From contig CM055095.1 of the NCBI GenBank assembly GCA_029204225.1, positions 23,446,026 through 23,510,025 on the forward strand: 64,000 nt of DNA, read 5' to 3'. Positions 55,448 to 64,000 of the stretch are shown here, in pieces. The notes under the pieces were generated by a model. The model was not told the DNA's origin, ran no database searches, and saw only the letters and a list, made by a program, of their open reading frames with translations. How positions within the stretch are numbered: position 1 is the stretch's first letter; the number at the start of each line of letters is the position of its first letter. Made by a program: the position numbers and the translations under genes. The stretch comes from Diphasiastrum complanatum (lineage: Eukaryota; Streptophyta; Lycopodiopsida; Lycopodiales; Lycopodiaceae).

Positions 55448-56130
55448 TAGTTTAAGCATAGACTTTGAAAACACTCCAAGTGATGTCCTATGCTTCATGA
55501 ACAAGTCCTTTCCCAATGCTTTGGTGAAGATATCAGCTACACATTCTCTTGAGGACACATGTTGAAGCTCCACCTCCTTTGCCATGACTTGCTCCCTCAC
55601 AAGGTGATATGCCACCTCAATATGCTTGCGCCTAGCATGAAAGATAGGATTGGTTGTCAACCTTTGAGCTGATAGATTGTCACAAAAGATGATTGGGCTC
55701 TCTGCAAGTGAAGATCCTTGATCATTCTCTTGATCCATACCATCTCCTTTGGGCAAAGTGTAAGAGCTTTGTACTCGGCCTCACTAGATGACAATGGGAT
55801 AGTGGCTTGTTTCCTCGACATCCATGATATAGCTCCCTCACCTATGAAAATACAATGAGCACTAATGGATTTCCTATCCATTGTATCTCCAGCATAGTTC
55901 GAATCTGAAAATTCAAACAAGTTAGGTGATGATCCCTCATACAATATGCTAAAATCTCAAGTTCCAATGATGTACCCCAAAACTCATTTTCGTAGCTTCC
56001 AATGCTCCTCACTAGAATCTTGCATGAATTGGCTCAATCTTCCAACACAATAGCTTAGATCCGGTCTTGTAATGGTTAGATAGATTAGTTAACCAGCTAG
56101 CTTCCTATAGAGAGTAATGTCCTCGAAGGA
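55448..56130 (-). pseudogene. copia RNase H of element E
   Basis: From high to low: RKLAG and TRPDLSYCVGRLSQFMQ in broken frames, NLFEFSDSNYAGDTMDRKSI with the first RNase H acid in DSNYAG (about 55900), GAISWMSRKQATIPLSSSEA, EYKALTLCPKEMVWI, CDNLSA (about 55680), NPIFHARRKHIEVAYHLVRE and ECVADIFTKALGKDL (about 55530). One frameshift at about 55700. Removes template RNA in the intact element. Confidence 0.9.
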
Positions 56131-56610
56131 TCTTTCATTACCTCTTATAGTTAGCTTTACATTTGACTCCATAGGTGTATCACAAGATTTTGCATTGTGC
56201 TTGCTTAAGGCCATACAAACCCTTTTGTAGTAGACACACATGATTTGTCTTTGTAGATGAAATGTATCTCTTGGGTTGCTGAATGTAGACTTCCTCCTCA
56301 AAATCACCATTCAAAAATGCATTTGTAATGTCGAATTGCCATAGATCCCATCCATAAAGAGTAGCAAGAGAGATGATGACCCGAATGCTTACCATCTTTG
56401 CCACGGGTGTGAAGGTTTCATCATAGTCAATCCCAAGTTCTTGAGCATATCCTTTTGCCACCAATCACTTGTTGATAGATCCATCTTGGTTTGTCTTCAC
56501 CTTGAAGATCCATTTGCATCCAATAGCTTTCTTGTCCTTATGTAACTCCACCAATCTCCATGTTCCATTCTTCATAAGAGCTTGATACTCAAGATTCATT
56601 CCTTGGATCT
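56131..56610 (-). pseudogene. copia reverse transcriptase of element E, catalytic region deleted
   Basis: CKWIFKVKTNQDGSINK, a stop, VAKGYAQELGIDYDETFTPV, DLWQFDITNAFLNGDFEEEV and GLYGLKQA (about 56195), directly followed by KSCDTPMESNVKLT. About 100 residues, including the YVDD catalytic loop, are missing between them, so the copy is certainly inactive. Confidence 0.9.
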
Positions 56611-57224
56611 ACTCCTCTTTGTTTCTTGCTTCATCTACACGTGTAGTATCATCAAAAGAGATTAGGAAAGCAGCATAATTTCCAGCAACTACTTGCTTAT
56701 CCTTTTCATCATAAGTGAGCCTTGAACGCATTATCTTTTCCTTGATGTTCTCCTTGGCTTTTGACTTCATGACCTTCATCATCGCCATCCAAAGTAGGAT
56801 CCTTTACATCAACATCAAGAATGTTAGATCCATCCACTTCACCATTAATAATGCTTGAAGGTACTTTTGGAATGTTCCCCTCATCAAAAATGACATCTCT
56901 ACCAACAATCACTTAGTTTTTAGAAAGAATGTAAACCTTGTAGGCTTTACTCACCTCACTATATCCAACAAATATACCTTTCTTTGAAGATGGATCTTCC
57001 TTGGTCCTACCATCAAGAGTTGTGTTGATATAGCATGGGCAACCAAAAGTTCTAAAAAAGTTGACAATCGGCCTCCTCTTGAATAGCATCTCAAATGGTG
57101 TCCCTCCATCCAATATAGCACTCGGCCACCTATTGCACAAGAAATTAGCACACAACAAAGCTTGAACCCAAAATGGCTTATCAAGGTTAGCACACTCAAT
57201 TTTCCTCATAAGTAGGGTCATCGC
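56611..57224 (-). pseudogene. copia integrase C-terminal part of element E
   Basis: The minus strand reads MRKIECANLDKPFWVQALLC, RWPSAILDGGTPFEMLFKRR, FRTFGCPCYI, DPSSKKGIFVGYSEVSKAYK and, after one stop, GRDVIFDEGNIP. This is the segment after the third catalytic acid. It begins abruptly at about 57224 next to non-copia sequence, so the element's 5' half is gone. Confidence 0.88.
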
Positions 57225-58009
57225 ATGTCTGTGGTAGTTCCTCCGGCTCTTTCTGGTCTAGGTGCTTCCATCCATATGGTAGTTCGTCGGATTTGGATCT
57301 AGGTTTATTGATGCATTGCATATGCCAAAGATAGGTAACATGTGACAATTCAAGGCCTGAATGTTATTAGCATTGATCAAAATGAGTGCTCGACTATTTT
57401 TCTCATAGTGCTCGGGGGATAGAGGCACCTTGTTTGCTACGTGTCGTCTCCCAAGGTCCGTGTGTTTCAAGAGATGGCCTGGGCGGGGTGTTCTAGACAA
57501 TGTTCTGACAAATTGATTTGTTCCTAGCTCGAGAGGTATGTTTCACCCTCGTTGAGTATAAAGTCACCTATGTGTTTCAAGAGGGTCAACGATAACTTAT
57601 ATCATACAGTAGTATCATGAAAACCATCTCCGATACACAACAATTTGTGTTGTTTCATTTTTTGGATTAGTTGAATATAGTCTAATTTCATGAAAATTTG
57701 TTTACCTAACATAGTCCAATTAGTTGATCACCGTCATTTTGTGCATAGCAATGTAGTATTTTTGTAATTTATTGTTTACTAGATAGATTAAAATTAAGTC
57801 AACATGAAATAGTTTAATAGTAATTAAAATTCCCAATCCTAAGAAGCTGTGTAGCCCTTACTTTCGTCCAATTTAAGTAACACATTTAACTGTAATGAGA
57901 TTGAAATAGAATGCTATTAGGTATGCTCTATGTTACATGGAAGCAAATTTGACATGGATTCATTGTCAGGGTTGTGATTCTGAAATATGACATAATCGCA
58001 AGGTTTGGG
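57225..58009. other. Unassigned stretch
   Basis: One minus frame (57258-57500, 80 codons, containing HTDLGRRHVANKVPLSPEHY) has no known relatives to my eye. The remainder to 58009 is AT-rich and featureless. Confidence 0.4.
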
Positions 58010-61000
58010 TATTTTAATTAACACATTTAACTCTAAATCGTTTGAATCTAGATCTAAATATGCATCATCTCGACACTCATTTGAATCTAGATCTAAATAT
58101 CATCGTAGATTTCCTACCATGTTTAATTTCTTTGAGAACGTGAGGCAGCTTTTGAGAAAAACATGTATAAACTATTAATTCCAATCAAGGAGAGCCCACA
58201 TTCGGCATCAACAAATTTGTAAAAGTGTCGATTTTTAATATGTATGCTATGTGTGTATCTATTATTCTCTATACATTAGGGATAGTTGACTCATCCCCAA
58301 TTGTCTCTTTTATTTGCACACCATCAAAAACTATGTTCAGAGGATGTGCGACCGGAGGAATTGATGGTATCCTGCATTTGGACCGTCCCCAACAAATTTG
58401 AGTCAAGTTGTTTTTAAAGCAACATTGGAAAAAGAGGAAGATAAAAAAAGAAAAACACTATGAACATTAAAAGAAAAAAAGGGCTAGCACTCTCTCGTGG
58501 AAGCCAACTGTATGTAGGGGCACACCATCCCCTACCATGATGCTAGGTTTCAATTTGCGAAAGATTATGGAGTAATACTATCTTCACGTTTTTGGTTATC
58601 TTTGGTAGATGTCTATATTGACAATGCATTAAATGCTTTTCACTATAGTATGACATGTTTATAGAGGTTTGGGATCAAATCTAAACATGTGTTCATTATT
58701 GGGAGACTCAAGTAGGTGTTGATTAGGTTTTGGTTCTTTTTCATAACCAAAAAGTGTAGAAATTGCCTAACATGAAAGGAAGTGTTTTTTGATGCAACTA
58801 TTCTTTGAATCTTAAATTTTCACAAAAACAACCATAATGAACATTGCCAATGCCCAATTTAACAACCTTTACAAAACAACAAGCACAAAGGTCATGCTAC
58901 TAATACACTAATATATCACATCCTCAAATAATAGTTCCAAACACAGTTGCTATTTAATAGCTATATACACCACTAATTGTAGGCTCACAAACCCCACAAC
59001 ATGTTCTAGTTTCTTATAAAATAACATGCACAAAACCAGCAACTATCAATGAATTCTTAGAAATACTATATTTCTTTTCAAAGTTTTATATCATCTGATT
59101 TGTAGCTTCAGCACAACATGCCACTAAAATCTTGTCTTATGTAGAGACTCTCTTGATCTTCTTTGATTACCTTTCTTATTTTTGTTTTGCAGTCTGGTGC
59201 AGGGCCTCTTGTGATCTTATTTGATCACCTTTTGTATTGTTTCATTAGTTGCTACTATATACAAGCATTACTTTTTGTACATTGTACATCCATTATAAGG
59301 CCAATTTTATAAAAGCCAAGGATGGATAATTTTTTTTAAAAGCAAGCTTACTGAACCATGAACTCCGATCATTTATTATACATGGGCGCTAAAGCTCTAA
59401 GTAGCCTTTATTCTCCCAACCCAAAACACCTCTAAGCTGAATTCATCCTCCTAATGAGTTTCTCGGGCATCGCTCTCCGTCAATGTTCCTTTATCAATAT
59501 CGAGCGCTACGTTCACAGGTGGTATCGCATGTAACTCATATTTGCCCTTTACCCTAGTGTCAAAATGAGACTGGAACACTGACTCTAGATCTGATTCAGA
59601 GGCTACGTGGGGACAATTATGGGTGACACCAAATCAAGTTTGGGGCACCAGGTTTTAATATTCCATACTCTACAGCAGCCGAGAGTCAACTTACCCTCAA
59701 CCAGCAACTTTGATGCAACTTAGAGTTCAAACTAACACTAATTCTGCCTTTTATTTCAAAGTTCTCATGGGATGATATTTTCTAAGAACGCTTGGAATAT
59801 CATAGCTAATGCTTTAGAAACGTTAATACGATCAATACCATGCCAATATTGGAAATAATTTTGAAGAAGTAGACAATATATGATGAAGCGGCCAGACTCT
59901 CCATCACATGAGCGTAATCTGCCCTAGACGGATATGCTTCTGACATTTTGCTATATGAAAGAACATCAACCCAGTTATCCCTCTTTAAATGTTTGTATGT
60001 GAAAATTGAACGCTTGTTAGCAAAAGAGAAGTAAAGAAACTGCCTTTAATTTCTAACATATTGAAGTCTGACGCATCACCATATTTTCGGTAATACCGCT
60101 TTTAACCAATAAGACAAAACTCTGAAACAAGATTAAGCATCATTATAGTGCAGTTGCTGAAGACGAAGAAATGCAGAGAGAGAGAGAGAGAGAGGTGCTC
60201 ACTAGAGAGGGAATAAACATGCATATCGATTCCAGATCCATGCATAATTGAGTGATAGATTCCAGAAGTTAAGCCGTTATTGCTCCAAAATGAAAAATTT
60301 ACAAGCGTCAGCACGAACGAAGAAAATAAAAAGCGGAAGAACACAGACTAAGATATTGGAGGACAAAAGAATTCTATATTTTTGAAGGGAAATAAAATTT
60401 TTAACTGGTTCTACGTAACATTGTAGATCTATTACCTATCAGAGCTCTAGAGCCATTTTCCATCTTTGTTCAGCTGCCAAACACGTATTCCATTGACACT
60501 TGCACGCGATTATATTTTCAAGAAATAGTGGTCCATACAACCTGCGTTTTATAATTATAAAGCTCAAAAATAGCACTAGAAACATTAAAAGCGAGAAAAG
60601 AACTTTATACCTGAATCAGCTTTGATGCTAATCACCATCAAAGTCAATTGTTGCATCTCAGGCGAAAAGTTTTTCATCTTTTCTGGATTTTCAAATCGTA
60701 CGGGATACTTGACCTTTACAATATTTACATTGCTCATATTTCCGGAAGAGGGAAACATTACATATTCCCTATAACCCTGGTATGGATCCCAGGGCATCCA
60801 TCCTAAAGAGCGCATAATTGAATCAACTTCATCGTCACCTAAATTGGGCGCTTGTCCTGGAAACTTTTCATGACTTATCTGGCTTGATCCATCGCCCTTA
60901 GCAGGCGTGGAGTTTGATATTTCCTGGATATTCGAGGGATAATTTTCCATTTCGTGGGGAAACAGATGAATTTTGTTGGGAAACAGATGAATTTTGCTGC

Positions 61001-61920
61001 ACAAAATTGCTACACAATGCGTATCTTTCATCACGTTGATATTGCTTCGTAGGTTCAATGTGGTGCGAAATTCAGTTCAACAATAACAATTACATTACCT
61101 TTTTGCAACAATTGGAGTGCATTGAAAAGCCACAAATTTGTCCTTTCTTCTTCTTTATCATGTGGCTCATGTGGAAATCTACAATTTAGCTTTTTAACAT
61201 GATCTTCCCACTCTTAGATGTCTACATCTACTAGTGTAGCCTTTTATGATTCCTTTTGAATCTTTGGTGGAAAATCAACAATTACTTTTTCAAAATACTC
61301 TCACATAGCAAACTTATTCCTTCACTCAGCTTATCGTTGATTGCATGTCCAATTCTCCCACTCTTGCAACTCTCCTATGACTTGTTTGTCATTTTCCTTT
61401 GTACTCTAGGTGATGTTGCTATTGGTGATCCCTCTTGACAATACCTCCTTCGTTGTTCTTCCATCACACAAGGGGCTATTGCATCTCACGAAGCTCAAGA
61501 GAAAGAGCAAGACTACAACGACCATGCGTTTGGTAAAAAATTAATCCCCTTTGCCTTAAAAACACATGGATGCTTCATAAATAATATAATAATTTTTGTC
61601 CTTATTTGCATAGCTTGTTGTAAAATGGTAGGGACAAAATGTTACAGCACATCCACCATTGTATCTTTCTAGCATCGATGTATTTATATTGCATTGCAAC
61701 ATTTCCAAAAAAATTCAAATCTTTGACAAGCTCAATTTGCAGGATCGACTACTTGTCCTATTAGTGACACTTTTCTTGTTAATGACTTACATCAAGTAGT
61801 AGGCATCAAGTAAAAAATTTCTTGTCTTCTTTTTTATTAAGCTAATTATTTTTTTGCTTTTCTTCTTGATATGACACATTCATGGAGGTCAAATATGCTC
61901 CATACATCTTTATCTCACTT
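58010..61920. repeat. Family A copy 4, most complete
   Basis: Contains the upstream arm (58010-59270, shared with 44690 and inverted at 39520), the core (59271-61850, shared with copies 1-3) and the copy 1-type exit into copia sequence. It has a private deletion at about 61035 that removes the microsatellite, and a 19-bp duplication at 60957-60997. No terminal inverted repeats or target duplications were found at 58010 or 61920. Confidence 0.87.
60420..61058 (-). pseudogene. Unidentified host-like gene fragment, family A copy 4
   Basis: Same two-exon arrangement as 5091-5672. The long exon (61058 to 60611) reads longer here and includes EKMKNFSPEMQQLTLMVISI before the donor. The acceptor has changed from CAG to CAA (about 60499) and the last exon has a premature stop (KWL then stop), so this copy would not splice or translate as copy 2 would. 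Confidence 0.55.
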
Positions 61921-62563
61921 GGTTGCCATTTTCATCATATTAAAATTCCAGCATGATCAATACAAACTACTATTAAATGTTTTGTATATACCTAGGTTCT
62001 CTATGAATTTGTTATCAATAAGTAGAATCACTGATTTAGGTCATAAGGTAGATATCGAGTATGATCAATGCCAAATTATCAATATGACAAGTAAGGTCCT
62101 TGCACTCGATAAGAGGCATGGATACTTATATAGATTGGCACATTGCTATTATGATAATAGTCAAGCCTTGAAAACCTATGTTGTTGTCAATAAAGCATTG
62201 ATATGGCCTCATCGATTAGGACACTTGAATCATACATCCGTTTCATAGATGTCTAAATCTTGACTATCCATCCGACAAAGTCGACCTCCATGTCTGTCAT
62301 AGCTACATCCTTGGAAAGCAGACTAGGATTCCATTTAGATCGAATTATAGGCATGCAACAAAATATTGTTAGATGTTGTTCACTCAGATATATGTGGTCC
62401 AATGCAAACTCCATCATTGATTGATGTGAAGTATTTTATTACCTTCATTGATGAATATTTGAGAAGAAAAGTTTTTTATTCCAATAAGCCTAACTTCGTA
62501 ACCAATGGAGGGAATATTTTTGAATTCAGTCAAGTTATACTGCGAACTGTTAACAGTTCTTAA
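61921..62563 (+). pseudogene. copia protease tail, GAG-pre-integrase and integrase start
   Basis: LKFQHDQYKLLLNVLYIPRF, SRITDLGHKVDIEYDQCQI, KRHGYLYRLAHCYYDNS, PHRLGHLNHTS; then, after a stop and short gap, VVHSDICGPMQTPSLIDVKY and FITFIDEY. It ends in unrelated sequence near 62470-62560. Sister of the fragment at 1428 with the same family A junction. Confidence 0.87.
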
Positions 62564-62761
62564 CTGTGACTATAGACACTGTGGTTAGATCATTGGGAGT
62601 TGGGGAGGCCTTGGGAGTGGTGTGGGCAAGCAAATAAACAATATTGTTTTTTTTTATTTTGATATTTTTCTATATCCTACATGGCATTCCTTAAAGGGTC
62701 TTTTTGATATTGAGAACTCCTCTAATGGCTTGTATCAATAAAAAACAGCTCTATATCCACC
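62564..62761. other. Unassigned stretch
   Basis: Featureless AT-rich sequence between the copia fragment and the inverted repeat. Confidence 0.4.
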
Positions 62762-63513
62762 CTATTGATAGAAAATTGTTGACAATATAACTACCTTAAT
62801 ATTCATATGACATAGTTTGACTTTAAATTCTTGTCCCTCCCTAGTGACATTTTTCAATTGATCTAGAGAGGAATATCCCATTATCATTTTCATGTCCTAC
62901 AGTTTCACCATAATCTACCAAGTGATGATAGATTGTGTAGAGTATAACTTGACGTTGACATTGGCTTGAGGTATATGAGTTTATGATTGATGAGTCATGG
63001 CATTAGACTAATGCCACCTCCACTAGATATGCTAAAAAGTAGTCTACGAAACCAGATCCACTATCTGAGAAACAAGTGACACATGATATCATCGAGAGAA
63101 TAGATAGAGAGCCCAATTAGTAAGAATTGGAACTATTCAAAGGCACAAACCAATCTAGCATGAGAGTGATGTCATTCAATGAATTAGCTTCTAAATGAGA
63201 TAGGCGTGAAGTTTAGGGGCTTATATTGTGTTAATTAACATATATGTGGAAAACAAAATGATTTATGGGATGAATGAAATTAGTGTAATTAGACTATACT
63301 AAATAAAATAACAACATTTGACATTGTGACCATGTTTGCATCCAACTAAACCACTTTCTTTGTTTATCGATAATATCAATTTAACCACAATTAAGCTAGA
63401 CATGTCCAAAGAATGTCATCACCCTTTTATTATTGCCAAGTACTATTGATTAAAAGATGGCTATCCACTGAATTCATGATCTTCAACACCACACATGAGA
63501 ATATTCGCACATG
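62762..63513. repeat. Inverted repeat partner 2 (partner at 53681-54070)
   Basis: Matches the reverse complement of 53681-54070 at both ends; the middle 62869-63227 is extra. Without a third copy I cannot tell insertion from deletion; no terminal inverted repeats or clear target duplication bound the extra piece. Confidence 0.85.
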
Positions 63514-63550
63514 AAATTTAGCCCTAGGATAATAAATGATGAGTCTGCGT

Positions 63551-63817
63551 TTAGAGACAAACATGCCAACTACAACCATGCGGAAGGTCCCACTCCGAAT
63601 TTGATATTTGTTTTCCACTTGCACAAGCATCATTCATGGCTTCATATAGCCAAGAAATGTTGCATTGATCTAGGAGCTTCTCCAATTCAGATGGAAAACT
63701 CGGGGCCCTATGTGACCGACGCCACTGCGTTCTATCAATATTTCGTTGATCTTTGGATTTTTCGAATAAATCAATCAAAGATGACAATTCTTCTATGCTG
63801 TATAGCATGAACGTCAA
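63551..63817 (-). CDS. Unknown 88-codon frame at the window's right edge
   Basis: The minus strand reads MTFMLYSIEELSSLIDLFEK, then LEKLLDQCNISWLYEAMNDA, both amphipathic and plausible, then enters repeat-derived text. The plus strand is also open here, so coding is uncertain. No family is recognised. Confidence 0.22.
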   Translation of the reverse strand: MTFMLYSIEELSSLIDLFEKSKDQRNIDRTQWRRSHRAPSFPSELEKLLDQCNISWLYEAMNDACASGKQISNSEWDLPHGCSWHVCL

Positions 63818-64000
63818 ACCTTGTTTCTCATATACTCAAAAAATTTAGCACATGCGTTCCTTTTCCTTGTGGAATGTTGTCTTGTTTGTTGCTCTCTTCA
63901 TCATTATCATGCCACAATCTTGGAGCCCCTGGATTTAATTGTGTCAAGCACTTTGTAATGTAAAACAGAGACTCTTGTGCCATCCAACCTTCTGCCATAC

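Overview
This is repeat-dominated nuclear DNA of a land plant, AT-rich, with no complete host gene that I can defend. The evidence for a plant is the mix of Ty1/copia and Ty3/gypsy retrotransposons primed by initiator tRNA-Met (primer sites reading TGGTATCAGAGCC), a chromodomain-like gypsy tail, a CACTA-like fragment, short CCCTAAA/TTTAGGG tracts, and a fragment resembling plant UDP-rhamnose synthase. Nothing bacterial or organellar is seen. Which plant it is cannot be read from the window. Long stretches of decayed elements suggest a large, slowly purged genome.

Layout. Four copies of one multi-kilobase dispersed repeat (called family A here) set the framework: 1-1427 (cut by the window edge), 3891-6727, 44690-51294 (split by a copia insertion) and 58010-61920. 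A fifth, partial copy lies inverted at 39520-40770. Family A carries two exon-like pieces of an unidentified gene on the minus strand, CT/AC microsatellites, and one of two alternative downstream arms: a copia protease-integrase fragment (copies 1 and 4) or an 1.7-1.8 kb block B (copies 2 and 3).

Between these copies lie the following. 1.4-3.9 kb: two related copia fragments in opposite orientation. 8.6-15 kb: non-coding DNA with minisatellites and a field of CTCGAACC-type palindromes. 15-15.8 kb: an unexplained 250-codon reading frame. 17-24 kb: copia, CACTA-like and gypsy remnants, including a near-complete non-autonomous copia element at 18621-20955. 24.3-27.2 kb: a tandem TRIM-type mini-retrotransposon abutting the 3' LTR of a minus-strand copia element. 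27.8-30.6 kb: gypsy gag-protease between inverted LTRs. 34.6-38.2 kb: a plus-strand gypsy pol. 39.8-40.1 kb: a 244-bp inverted-repeat element (MITE-like). 41.1-42.2 kb: gypsy gag. 45.7-48.1 kb: the best-preserved copia gag-protease region, with an inverted integrase piece. 51.3-54.7 kb: gene-fragment mosaic. 54.8-57.2 kb: a minus-strand copia with a 636-bp LTR. 62.8-63.5 kb: an inverted partner of 53.7-54.1 kb.

Function. None of the polyproteins is intact. Each has stops, frameshifts, deletions or inversions, so the element copies look non-autonomous. What the window records is nested insertion, template switching, inversion and deletion, with family A copies serving as empty-site controls for at least two later insertions (the copia at 45684 and the 244-bp element at 39833). 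Boundaries given for LTRs come from TG/CA ends plus adjacent primer-binding or polypurine tracts; other boundaries are approximate and come from comparing copies by eye.
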